Source: Alteromonas_F sp964429915
Lineage (GTDB): Bacteria > Pseudomonadota > Gammaproteobacteria > Enterobacterales > Alteromonadaceae
DNA length: 11,289 nt
Reading direction: 5' to 3'
Assembly (NCBI GenBank): GCA_964429915.1
Contig: CAYSDZ010000067.1
Coordinates: 1-11,289 of the forward strand
Shown here: positions 1 to 7,169 of the stretch, one piece after another
Layout: the number at the start of each line of letters is the position of its first letter
Position numbering within the stretch: the first letter of the stretch is position 1
The notes under the pieces: model-generated
What the model was told of the DNA's origin: nothing
The model's input: the letters and a program-made list of their open reading frames with translations, nothing else
The model's database searches: none
Translations under genes and position numbers: made by a program

Positions 1-53
1 GCGACGGACTGTTAATCCGCAGGTCCCCCGTTCGAGTCGGGGAGGGGGAGCCA
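1..53 (+). tRNA. tRNA-Asn (GTT), 3' part only
   Basis: The window opens inside this tRNA. Visible are the anticodon arm with a 7-base loop (9-15) and anticodon GTT (11-13), a 5-base variable region (21-25), a T arm with a perfect 5-bp stem (26-30 with 38-42) around the loop TTCGAGT, the 3' acceptor strand (43-49), discriminator G (50) and an encoded CCA (51-53). GTT reads asparagine codons. The D arm and the 5' acceptor strand lie before the window. The first anticodon-stem pair is an A-C mismatch (4 with 20), which I believe is common in gammaproteobacterial tRNA-Asn. Confidence 0.95.
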
Positions 54-256
54 ATCATTCTTATCTGAAACCTATCCCATTCTTACAGCTTAATGCTACA
101 AAGCTCGCCAACAGAACTTTACTGAATAGTTGCTGATGATTGTTAATTCTTTCTCCCTAACATTGTTATTTATTGAGAAAATAGAGATAATTATCGAATC
201 AAATAGCACTCAAACTAACTCGTTTTTTAAACTTAATCGGAGTCATATCTAAATAT
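54..256. other. Intergenic region between tRNA-Asn and rsxA
   Basis: About 200 AT-rich bases without a convincing gene. No strong hairpin with a T-run follows the tRNA, so its terminator is not evident. The region holds the promoter candidate at 163-191, listed separately. Upstream of the rsxA ATG a GGAG lies about 14 bases away, too far to be a good ribosome binding site, so the rsxA start has a weak or atypical initiation region. Confidence 0.6.
163..191 (+). promoter_or_regulatory. Candidate sigma-70 promoter of the rsx operon
   Basis: TTGTTA (163-168) and GATAAT (186-191) are separated by 17 bases, a good match to -35 and -10 elements, with a start expected near 198 and a leader of about 60 bases to rsxA. 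The -10 is half of a perfect 10-bp palindrome, GATAATTATC (186-195), which could be an operator or a chance AT-rich dyad. It is the only promoter-like pair I found before the operon. Confidence 0.5.
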
Positions 257-838
257 ATGTCTGAGTTTTTCTTATTGCTCATAAGTACAGTATTAGTTAA
301 TAACTTTGTTCTGGTTAAGTTTTTGGGTTTATGCCCATTTATGGGTGTTTCGGGAAAGTTAGAAACCGCAATAGGCATGGCGAGTGCCACTACGTTTGTG
401 CTGACCTTGGCATCAGTTACTAGCTATCTTGTTGATACGTATCTTTTAGCTCCCTTTGATTTAAGTTATTTGCGCACGCTGAGCTTTATATTAGTCATTG
501 CTGCGGTTGTACAATTTACCGAAATGGTCGTGCGAAAAACAAGCCCTACGCTATATCGCTTGTTAGGTATTTTTTTGCCGCTTATCACGACAAACTGCGC
601 TGTTTTGGGGGTTGCCTTATTAAACCTGACTGAACAGCATAGCCTAGTTGAAAGTGCAGTTTATGGGTTTGGGGCCGCGCTAGGATTTTCTTTAGTACTT
701 ATTATTTTTGCGTCCATGAGAGAACGTTTAGCCATCGCAGACGTACCAAAAGCATTCAGAGGGGCGTCCATCGCAATGATTACCGCAGGCTTGATGTCGC
801 TTGCATTTATGGGTTTTAGTGGATTAGTCGCAGGATAA
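257..838 (+). CDS. rsxA: Rsx/Rnf electron transport complex subunit A
   Basis: This 193-residue inner-membrane protein is collinear with E. coli RsxA (193 aa). It is one of the two paired hydrophobic subunits of the Rnf/Rsx complex, which couples electron transfer between reduced ferredoxin and NADH to ion movement and in E. coli helps keep SoxR reduced. About six membrane segments are visible. Conserved signatures are FLGLCPFMG (Cys26), the stretch around QFTEMVVRKTSP (residues 86-97) and ITTNCAVLG (Cys114). From recent Rnf and Nqr structures, Cys26 and Cys114 should contribute to a [2Fe-2S] cluster shared with RsxE inside the membrane. The ATG aligns with the family start, although no good Shine-Dalgarno sequence precedes it. 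It is the first gene of the operon; rsxB starts two bases after its stop. Confidence 0.97.
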   Translation: MSEFFLLLISTVLVNNFVLVKFLGLCPFMGVSGKLETAIGMASATTFVLTLASVTSYLVDTYLLAPFDLSYLRTLSFILVIAAVVQFTEMVVRKTSPTLYRLLGIFLPLITTNCAVLGVALLNLTEQHSLVESAVYGFGAALGFSLVLIIFASMRERLAIADVPKAFRGASIAMITAGLMSLAFMGFSGLVAG

Positions 839-840
839 CT

Positions 841-1407
841 ATGGCAATTGCATTATTTGTTCTTGGGTTTATGGCTTTGACATTTGGTTGTGTTCTTGGT
901 TTCGCAGCAATCAAGTTCAAGGTAGATAGCGATCCACTAGTAGAACAAGTTGATGCGCTATTGCCGCAAACGCAATGTGGGCAGTGCGGTTATCCTGGTT
1001 GTCGTCCGTATGCCGAAGCAGTGGTGGCAGGCGACGACATTAATAAATGCCCGCCGGGCGGCGAACCGACAATCAAAAAACTCGCGGACTTAATGGGCGT
1101 AGAAGCAAAACCTTTAAATTCGGCTCATCCTGAGCAGCCAGAGGGAAAGAAAGTGGCTTTTATTCGCGAAGATGAATGCATCGGGTGTACAAAATGCATT
1201 CAAGCCTGTCCAGTAGATGCGATTATTGGTGCGGCAAAACAAATGCACACAGTAATTACTGACGAATGCACAGGATGCGATTTGTGTGTAGACCCCTGCC
1301 CCGTTGACTGTATAGATATGCTAGATGTGCAAGCAAGCACACATTCGTGGGACTGGCGACTTCAATCTAAGCCAGCTTCGAGCATTCCAATAAAAATGGT
1401 GTCATGA
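841..1407 (+). CDS. rsxB: Rsx/Rnf complex Fe-S subunit B
   Basis: This 188-residue ferredoxin-like subunit matches E. coli RsxB (192 aa). An N-terminal membrane anchor (about residues 2-23) is followed by a Rnf-type 4Fe-4S domain with Cys46, Cys49, Cys54 and Cys70, in the motif CGQCGYPGC. Two bacterial-ferredoxin motifs follow: Cys113/116/119/123 and Cys143/146/149/153. By family knowledge RsxB passes electrons between RsxC and the membrane subunits on the cytoplasmic side. An AGGA lies six bases before the ATG, overlapping the end of rsxA. Its stop overlaps the rsxC start in an ATGA, indicating translational coupling. All twelve expected cluster cysteines are present. Confidence 0.97.
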   Translation: MAIALFVLGFMALTFGCVLGFAAIKFKVDSDPLVEQVDALLPQTQCGQCGYPGCRPYAEAVVAGDDINKCPPGGEPTIKKLADLMGVEAKPLNSAHPEQPEGKKVAFIREDECIGCTKCIQACPVDAIIGAAKQMHTVITDECTGCDLCVDPCPVDCIDMLDVQASTHSWDWRLQSKPASSIPIKMVS

Positions 1408-3038
1408 TGAAAGACACAGAAGTAATCATACAACAACTTCGCGACAAAAAATTAGGGTCTTTTCCCGGAGGCGTACATCCTGAAGGCAAAAAAGCGTTGT
1501 CAAACGTCAATCCCATCGTCACCTTGCCGTTGCCTGAGCGACTCTATATTCCTTTAAAGCAGCATATTGGTGAAGAAGGTAGTATTTTAGTTGAGGCTGG
1601 CCAAACTGTTCTTAAAGGCGAAGCCCTTACTAAAACGGTAAATGCGTATTCAGTTCCAGTGCACGCACCAAGCTCGGGTGTTATTGAATCGATTGGACTT
1701 CACCCATCGGCACATCCTAGTGGATTGCCTGAGCCGACGATTGTGCTTAAAACAGATGGCTTAGACGAGTGGTCAACCCTATCGCCTCACCCGGATTATG
1801 AAAAGCTCCCCGCTGAAAATTTGGTTGAGATTATCGCCGATGCAGGTATCAGCGGCATGGGGGGAGCCGGTTTTCCTACTCATATAAAAACCAATGCATC
1901 AAAAAATATAGAATTATTGATTATTAACGGTATTGAGTGCGAGCCGTACATCACCTCAGATGACAGGCTAATGCGAGAGCACGCATGGCAAATTCGTCAA
2001 GGTGTCGATATTCTTCGCTGTATTCTTACGCCTAAACACACCATTATTGCAGTTGAAGATAACAAGCCAGAGGCTTTATCTGCGCTTAGTATCGCATTTA
2101 AAGATGCGTCTCATTGCACCTTAAGCACCATCCCTACCGTTTATCCTGCTGGCGGAGAAAAACAATTAGTTCAAGTATTAACCGGACAAGAAATCCCCAG
2201 TAAAGGGCTGCCTTCAGATTTGGGTATCAGCATGTTTAATGTAGGTACCTGCTATGCTGTCGCTGATGCAGTATGCAATGGCAAACCACTGATTGAACGA
2301 GTGGTCACATTGACCGGAGAAGCTGCCAAACAGCCGAAAAACGTATGGGCTTTATTGGGCACGCCTGCGGAGTATTTATGCAATGCAGCCGATTGGCAAC
2401 CTTCCAAGCGCTTAGGTGCAAAAGTTATCATGGGCGGTCCGATGATGGGCTTCACCTTAACTAGCATGCAAGTGCCTGTTGTGAAAACCACCAATTGTTT
2501 ATTGATGCCCAACGCTAATACTGCGTTTCCTGGTAACAATGAACGCCCCTGCATTCGATGCTCGGCATGTGCTGAGGTCTGTCCTGCCAGTTTGCTACCT
2601 CAGCAGCTATACTGGCATGCCAAAGGCAAGGAATATGAAAAAGCACAAGACTACAATTTATTTGATTGTATTGAATGCGGCGCCTGTGCTTATGTGTGTC
2701 CCAGTGATATCCCGCTGGTGCAATATTATCGGCAAACAAAAGCAGCGATCCGTAATGAACAAGACGAAAAAAATAAAGCAGATAAAGCGAAACTGCGGTT
2801 TGAAGCAAGAAAAGCTCGGTTAGAGGAAGAAAAACAAGCGCGTGAAGCCAAGTTCAAAAAAGCGGCGGAAGCACGTGAAGCGGCCAAGAAACAGAGTCAA
2901 TCATCGTCGGACGCGCAAGCTGTACCTGAAAAACCGAAATCTGCCGCAGTCGCAGCTGCAATAGCCAGAGCAAAAGCGAAAAAATTACGCGAAAGCCAAC
3001 AAAACTCAAACACCGAAAATACTAAAAATACTGAATAA
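1404..3038 (+). CDS. rsxC: Rsx/Rnf complex NADH/FMN-binding subunit C
   Basis: A 544-residue peripheral subunit, predicted to hold the NADH and FMN sites of the complex and to exchange electrons with RsxB. The N-terminal region carries the family opening PGGVHPEGKK (21-30), followed by a barrel-sandwich-like segment and the glycine-rich GISGMGGAGFPTHIK (148-162), expected near the nucleotide/FMN site. Two 4Fe-4S motifs follow: Cys383/386/389/393 and Cys422/425/428/432. After about residue 455 the chain is a charged Lys/Glu/Ala-rich helix, likely coiled coil, then a low-complexity tail. This tail is shorter than in E. coli RsxC (740 aa), and tail length varies widely in the family. Two adjacent ATG codons (1404, 1407) could each be the start; the first overlaps the rsxB stop. 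Confidence 0.96.
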   Translation: MMKDTEVIIQQLRDKKLGSFPGGVHPEGKKALSNVNPIVTLPLPERLYIPLKQHIGEEGSILVEAGQTVLKGEALTKTVNAYSVPVHAPSSGVIESIGLHPSAHPSGLPEPTIVLKTDGLDEWSTLSPHPDYEKLPAENLVEIIADAGISGMGGAGFPTHIKTNASKNIELLIINGIECEPYITSDDRLMREHAWQIRQGVDILRCILTPKHTIIAVEDNKPEALSALSIAFKDASHCTLSTIPTVYPAGGEKQLVQVLTGQEIPSKGLPSDLGISMFNVGTCYAVADAVCNGKPLIERVVTLTGEAAKQPKNVWALLGTPAEYLCNAADWQPSKRLGAKVIMGGPMMGFTLTSMQVPVVKTTNCLLMPNANTAFPGNNERPCIRCSACAEVCPASLLPQQLYWHAKGKEYEKAQDYNLFDCIECGACAYVCPSDIPLVQYYRQTKAAIRNEQDEKNKADKAKLRFEARKARLEEEKQAREAKFKKAAEAREAAKKQSQSSSDAQAVPEKPKSAAVAAAIARAKAKKLRESQQNSNTENTKNTE

Positions 3039-4105
3039 TGATGCGACTCACTCTTTCAAGCTCTCCTCATCAGCGAGTAAAACGCTCCACTACCCATATC
3101 ATGCAATGGGTGATGCTTGCAGCCGTTCCTGGACTTTTAGGTCAAATTTGGTTCTTCGGTTGGGGCGTATTCATCCAGCTTGTCCTTGCTGTTTCTGCAT
3201 GTTGCCTATTTGAAGCATTGGTTGTGTGGGTAAGAAAAAAAAATAGTGTGTTTATTTTATCGGATTACTCTGCCGCACTGACTGGATGGCTACTTGCAGT
3301 GAGTTTGCCTCCGCTTTTACCATGGTGGATGACGATAATCGGATGTTTTTTTGCAATCGTGGTCGCTAAACAGTTATATGGGGGTTTGGGTTTCAATCTC
3401 TTCAACCCTGCTATGGTAGGGTATGTGGTGCTGCTTATTTCCTTTCCTTTAGCAATGACACAATGGCTTCCATCGTCGAACTTTTCGGAAATACCCACAG
3501 GCTTTTTAGATTGCTTATCCGTCATTTTTACCGGCTTTTCCGTATCAGGGCACGACCTAGAACAGCTACGCTACACGGTAGACGGAGTAAGCTCAGCAAC
3601 CCCTCTAGACGCAGTCAAAACGGCACTCTCGCAAAGTATTACCTATTCTGAAGCTATTGATACCGCGCTTTTTAATGGAGGACTATTTTCAAGCACTGGT
3701 GCAGGTTGGGAGTGGGTTGCGTTATTGTATTTGTTAGGTGGTTTAGCCTTACTCTGTTTGCGTGTTATTAGTTGGCACATACCTATCAGCTTGCTAGCGG
3801 GCGTTGCGCTAACGTCTGGTGTGCTTTATCTCTGTAATCCAGACATTTATGGCTCCGTTATCTTCCATTGGTTTAATGGTGCAGTTATGTTTGGCGCTTT
3901 TTTTATTGCTACGGATCCAGTATCGGCAAGTACAACGCGAAACGGAAGAATACTCTTTGGTGCCCTAATCGGGTTCTGGACGGTTATTATCCGAACCTTT
4001 GGCAACTATCCCGATGCCATTGCGTTTAGCGTTATTTTTATGAATATGTGTGTGCCATTGATTGATTACTACACCCAACCTCGCACTTACGGTAAACAGG
4101 CATGA
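3038..4105 (+). CDS. rsxD: Rsx/Rnf complex membrane subunit D (covalent FMN)
   Basis: A 355-residue polytopic inner-membrane protein matching RsxD/RnfD (E. coli 352 aa) and related to NqrB. It has around nine or ten hydrophobic segments and the motif FNLFNPAMVGY near residues 119-129. The sequence GVSSATPLD (183-191) contains the Thr expected to hold FMN through a phosphoester bond, here Thr188. The usual (S/T)GAT appears as SSAT, a mild variation that is not unusual for RsxD. The ATG overlaps the rsxC stop by one base (TAATG); a second ATG follows directly at 3041. The rsxG start overlaps the end as ATGA. The flavin would be attached by an ApbE-type transferase that is not in this window. 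Confidence 0.96.
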   Translation: MMRLTLSSSPHQRVKRSTTHIMQWVMLAAVPGLLGQIWFFGWGVFIQLVLAVSACCLFEALVVWVRKKNSVFILSDYSAALTGWLLAVSLPPLLPWWMTIIGCFFAIVVAKQLYGGLGFNLFNPAMVGYVVLLISFPLAMTQWLPSSNFSEIPTGFLDCLSVIFTGFSVSGHDLEQLRYTVDGVSSATPLDAVKTALSQSITYSEAIDTALFNGGLFSSTGAGWEWVALLYLLGGLALLCLRVISWHIPISLLAGVALTSGVLYLCNPDIYGSVIFHWFNGAVMFGAFFIATDPVSASTTRNGRILFGALIGFWTVIIRTFGNYPDAIAFSVIFMNMCVPLIDYYTQPRTYGKQA

Positions 4106-4749
4106 TTAAATCATCTATCCTTAGAAATGGAGGTTTGCTGACCGTATTTGCAGTGATTACAACGGCCATTGTTGCCGCTACCCACTTGCTTACAAAAAAT
4201 AAAATCGCAGACCAAATACAACAGCAACGCATCGCTATACTTAACACGGTAGTTCCGCCAGATATGTATGATGGCGACTTCCTTGCTTCTTGTAGAAAGG
4301 TAAACGCCAAGGTGTTGGGCGGAGAAAACCTCTTATACATTGCCTACGATATGGGCAGGCCGAATGCGTATGCTATAGAAACCACTGCGAAAAACGGCTA
4401 TTCCGGTGATATTGATTTGATTATGGGCGTAAAAATTGACTCGGACAGTGACGCTACGGTGTTGGGTGTTCGAGTATTAAAACATAAAGAAACACCAGGA
4501 TTGGGTGACAAGATTGAATTATCTGTTTCAAACTGGATCCTTGCGTTTAACAACAAAAGTTACAATGAAAATACGCGCTCTACCTGGAAGGTTAAAAAAG
4601 ACGGTGGGCAGTTTGACCAATTTACAGGTGCGACGATCACTCCCAGAGCCGTGGTTTATTCGCTTGCCGATACACTACAGTGGCTTATTGATAATCAATC
4701 AAGCTTGTTGCAAATAAGCTCAGCATGCAAAGACGAAAATGACAGATAA
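4102..4749 (+). CDS. rsxG: Rsx/Rnf complex subunit G (covalent FMN)
   Basis: A 215-residue protein matching RsxG/RnfG (E. coli 206 aa) and related to NqrC. One N-terminal membrane segment (about residues 10-29) anchors a periplasmic FMN-binding domain. The flavinylation motif TGATITP (175-181) is intact, with Thr178 the expected FMN site. The conserved HKETPGLGDKIE (128-139) lies before it. By family knowledge it relays electrons on the outer face of the membrane between RsxD and the RsxA/RsxE pair. Its start overlaps the rsxD stop and its end overlaps rsxE by 11 bases, so the three genes are probably translationally coupled. Confidence 0.96.
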   Translation: MIKSSILRNGGLLTVFAVITTAIVAATHLLTKNKIADQIQQQRIAILNTVVPPDMYDGDFLASCRKVNAKVLGGENLLYIAYDMGRPNAYAIETTAKNGYSGDIDLIMGVKIDSDSDATVLGVRVLKHKETPGLGDKIELSVSNWILAFNNKSYNENTRSTWKVKKDGGQFDQFTGATITPRAVVYSLADTLQWLIDNQSSLLQISSACKDENDR

Positions 4750-5443
4750 TATTGAACGCATCAAACATTTAACTCTCGAAGGGATGTGGAAAAATAACCC
4801 CGCATTAGTCCAATTGTTAGGTCTGTGCCCTCTTTTAGCGGTTACCTCAACCTTTATCAATGGCTTGGGCTTGGGTTTAGCTACCCTCATCGTGTTATTG
4901 GGCTCAAACATCACCGTGTCGTTAGTGAGAAACTGGGTACCAAATGAGATTCGAATTCCAGTTTTCGTTGTCATCATCGCAGCCTACGTTACCGTAGTAG
5001 AGTTGTTGATGAATGCGTTCACCTACAATCTGTATTTGACGCTTGGCATATTCATTCCCCTTATCGTCACCAACTGTGCGATTATCGGAAGAGCGGAAGC
5101 GTTTGCTTCAAAAGAGCCAGTGTACTTAGCTGCGCTCGATGCTACGACTATGGGAGCCGGCTTTACGCTTGTTCTGGTAGTTTTAGGAGGGCTTAGAGAA
5201 ATACTTGGGGCTGGAACGCTCTTTTTTGGCGCAGAACGACTATTCGGCGAGTCTGCTGAAAAGTGGACCATTCACATTTTTTCCAGCGAAACACCGTTTC
5301 TGCTTGCCATCCTTCCGCCTGGAGCATTTATTGGGATGGGCTTAATCATTGCGTTTAAAAACCACATAGACAATCTTGCACTTAAATCTACATCCGCACA
5401 AACCGGCGAAATACAACGCGCACGCGTTACCTCAGAAACTTAA
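4739..5443 (+). CDS. rsxE: Rsx/Rnf complex subunit E
   Basis: A 234-residue polytopic membrane protein matching RsxE (E. coli 231 aa), the partner and distant paralogue of RsxA. Signatures are GMWKNNPALVQLLGLCP (15-31, Cys30) and IPLIVTNCAIIGRAEAF (106-122, Cys113). The two cysteines mirror those of RsxA and are expected to share the intramembrane [2Fe-2S] cluster. LPPGAFIGMGL near the C-terminus is also family-typical. The start lies inside the end of rsxG (11-base overlap). It is the last rsx gene; nth begins 13 bases after its stop with no terminator between, so nth is probably on the same transcript. Confidence 0.96.
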   Translation: MTDNIERIKHLTLEGMWKNNPALVQLLGLCPLLAVTSTFINGLGLGLATLIVLLGSNITVSLVRNWVPNEIRIPVFVVIIAAYVTVVELLMNAFTYNLYLTLGIFIPLIVTNCAIIGRAEAFASKEPVYLAALDATTMGAGFTLVLVVLGGLREILGAGTLFFGAERLFGESAEKWTIHIFSSETPFLLAILPPGAFIGMGLIIAFKNHIDNLALKSTSAQTGEIQRARVTSET

Positions 5444-5456
5444 CAGTATTACTACA

Positions 5457-6119
5457 ATGACCATAGCTAAAGTCACCAAGCAGCAAAAAGTTCAAGCTAT
5501 TATTGACATCTTAGAATCACTCTACCCTGAAGTGCCCGTACCGCTAGACCACAAAGACCCCTATACTTTGCTTATCGCGGTACTGCTATCTGCACAATGC
5601 ACAGACGAGCGAGTAAACCAAATTACGCCCTTTCTATTCGCTAAAGCTGATAATCCCTATGATATGGTTACATTGAGCATTGAAGAGATTAGGGACATCA
5701 TTCGACCGTGCGGATTATCGCCCAGTAAGTCCAGTGCGATATGGCATCTTTCTCATATGATCATCAATCTACACAAGGGTATCGTGCCTAGCAATTTTAC
5801 CGACCTTGAAGCTATGCCGGGTGTAGGGCACAAAACAGCATCGGTGGTCATGTCTCAAGCGTTTGGTGTACCCGCTTTTCCCGTCGATACGCATATTCAT
5901 CGATTACTTTATCGGTGGGGCTTGTCAAATGGCAAAAGTGTGGAACAGACTGAACGCGATGCAAAACGCTTGTTTCCAAAGGATAAGTGGAACAAACTGC
6001 ATCTACAGATCATCTTTTATGGCAGAGAATATTGTCCTGCACGCGGTTTCAAGCTGGAAAATTGCATTATCACTCGTCAATATGGCAGAAAAAGTTTTAT
6101 TCATTCATTACCAAAATGA
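5457..6119 (+). CDS. nth: Endonuclease III homologue lacking the Fe-S cysteine motif
   Basis: A 220-residue HhH-GPD DNA glycosylase in the place nth normally occupies after rsxE. LLIAVLLSAQCTD (38-50) matches the family core. The helix-hairpin-helix LEAMPGVGHKTA (117-128) carries the catalytic Lys126, and VDTHIHR (143-149) carries the catalytic Asp144, so base-excision activity on oxidised pyrimidines is plausible. The C-terminus departs from E. coli Nth: the C-X6-C-X2-C-X5-C cluster motif is reduced to Cys193 and Cys203, with Leu200 and Tyr209 at the other two positions. The tail YCPARGFKLEN plus QYGRK resembles, from memory, the cluster-free Nth of Bacteroidetes. ATG 5457 is chosen because translation from an in-frame ATG at 5376 would add 27 residues that overlap rsxE and resemble nothing in the family. 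No clear Shine-Dalgarno sequence precedes 5457. Confidence 0.9.
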   Translation: MTIAKVTKQQKVQAIIDILESLYPEVPVPLDHKDPYTLLIAVLLSAQCTDERVNQITPFLFAKADNPYDMVTLSIEEIRDIIRPCGLSPSKSSAIWHLSHMIINLHKGIVPSNFTDLEAMPGVGHKTASVVMSQAFGVPAFPVDTHIHRLLYRWGLSNGKSVEQTERDAKRLFPKDKWNKLHLQIIFYGREYCPARGFKLENCIITRQYGRKSFIHSLPK

Positions 6120-6135
6120 CTATTACAAAAATAAC

Positions 6136-7005
6136 TTAGGAGCGACTGAGCTGCACCACCACGCGCCTGTTTTTTGCTCGTGATTCTGGCGTATCGTTAG
6201 GTGCAATATGCCGTTTCTCGCCATGAGCGGTAACATCTATCCTGCTTTCGTCGACCCCCATCTCCATAAAATAACTTTTTATATTGTTAGCTCTCGCTTG
6301 TGAAAGTTGCAGATTTTTGTAGCGCGCACCGTACGCATCTGAATAACCATCAACCAAGACCAATTCAAGCTCATTATCTTCCTGTAAATAAGTGCCAATA
6401 CGATTTAATTGCTTTTGAGAATATTTAGTCAGTTTAGTACTGTTCGACTCGTAAGTGAGGATCGTGTAAGCGATATCTTCAAAACTGTATGGCAATAAAT
6501 TCGCAATACAATTTGTAAACGCTGAATACGGCCGAAAAAAATTGCTGGTACTTAAGCTTACTCTTACTTTGTCAAAGTCGTTATACCAATCCTGGTAATA
6601 CAAGGTAGGCAAATAGCCTTTTTCTAATTCACTGAGTAAAGTCCACGCTATCTTTTCAGGTAGGTCGCCATCGTATTGCGTGCGTAGCGTCATATCAGCA
6701 ATTTTCTTTTGTGGTTTACCCGGCATCCAACTCGGCGGAACAGAATAAACGGCTGCAGAATCGAATCTTTTAGGTAGCAAGCGCATATCCAATTCAAACA
6801 ACATATTCAGTTGCTTGGAGGCAACGCTAGTAAATATAGCTGTTCCATAACCGGGCACGTCGTGACTCAGTGAGCACTGTATTTTAGTGCTGTTTTTTAG
6901 TACCCATCGTGAATCGTCAAATTGCGCTTCATAATGCCGTATACTAGCCCAAGTTGCCAAGCTGCAACCAAAACTAATCAGTATTACGAAAAGTCGCGTC
7001 ATCAT
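6136..7005 (-). CDS. motY: Sodium-type flagellar motor protein MotY
   Basis: A 289-residue protein matching Vibrio MotY (about 293 aa), a T-ring component that surrounds the basal body and helps anchor the PomA/PomB stator of polar Na+-driven flagella. A signal peptide with likely cleavage after ATWA (residue 20) indicates periplasmic export. The N-terminal domain includes Cys44 and Cys166, matching the disulfide pair of Vibrio MotY, and ILSELEKG-like and SFEDIAYTIL segments. The C-terminal domain (about 185-289) is OmpA-like and peptidoglycan-binding, with LSQARANNIKSYF (234-246) and AKNRRVVV (277-284). Two tandem ATGs (7005, 7002) compete; a GGGAG (7016-7020) lies 10 bases upstream of the first. 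It converges with nth across a 16-base gap and diverges from rnt. A sigma-28 site lies upstream. Confidence 0.95.
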   Translation of the reverse strand: MMTRLFVILISFGCSLATWASIRHYEAQFDDSRWVLKNSTKIQCSLSHDVPGYGTAIFTSVASKQLNMLFELDMRLLPKRFDSAAVYSVPPSWMPGKPQKKIADMTLRTQYDGDLPEKIAWTLLSELEKGYLPTLYYQDWYNDFDKVRVSLSTSNFFRPYSAFTNCIANLLPYSFEDIAYTILTYESNSTKLTKYSQKQLNRIGTYLQEDNELELVLVDGYSDAYGARYKNLQLSQARANNIKSYFMEMGVDESRIDVTAHGEKRHIAPNDTPESRAKNRRVVVQLSRS

Positions 7006-7033
7006 AATGCTTAATCTCCCGAAACTTTATTCG

Positions 7034-7060
7034 TTATCGTCATTTTCAAAAATAGCTTTA
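7034..7060 (-). promoter_or_regulatory. Sigma-28 (FliA) promoter of motY
   Basis: On the minus strand TAAA (7060-7057), 15 bases, then GACGATAA (7041-7034) match the FliA consensus TAAA-N15-GCCGATAA with a single mismatch. Transcription would start near 7026, leaving a leader of about 20 bases that includes the GGGAG before motY. This fits late-class flagellar control. As I recall, a sigma-28 promoter was also proposed for Vibrio parahaemolyticus motY. Confidence 0.85.
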
Positions 7061-7147
7061 GGACAAGTTGCACCTACTCTCCTGAATAAAGCCTATCCCC
7101 AGTATTTTTCACGATGTATCGAGTAGCCTTATGTTAGCATAGTAAAA

Positions 7148-7162
7148 ATTCTAATTTAGAAT
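7148..7162 (+). repeat. Small AT-rich inverted repeat before rnt
   Basis: ATTCTA (7148-7153) and TAGAAT (7157-7162) form a perfect 6-bp dyad with a 3-base spacer, ending seven bases before the rnt ATG and just in front of its weak ribosome binding site (AGG at 7163-7165). It could modulate access to the start or be a protein site; an AT-rich dyad this short can also occur by chance. Confidence 0.35.
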
Positions 7163-7169
7163 AGGCAGT

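Noticed and set aside
4..20. A-C mismatch in the tRNA-Asn anticodon stem as a sign of decay
   Set aside because: The rest of the visible tRNA is perfectly paired and the same pair is, as I recall, common in gammaproteobacterial tRNA-Asn.
183..200. Possible Fur box at the rsx promoter
   Set aside because: The left half AGATAAT fits six of seven positions but the right half matches only two of seven, so the likeness is due to the AT-rich palindrome.
5376..5456. Upstream in-frame extension of nth by 27 residues
   Set aside because: It lies inside the end of rsxE in another frame, resembles no Nth N-terminus, and the ATG at 5457 gives a normal family length.
6964..6972. Lipoprotein signal in MotY (Cys14 in SFGCS)
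   Set aside because: Phe at -2 and Ser at -3 do not fit a lipobox; a signal peptidase I site after ATWA fits the known periplasmic MotY better.
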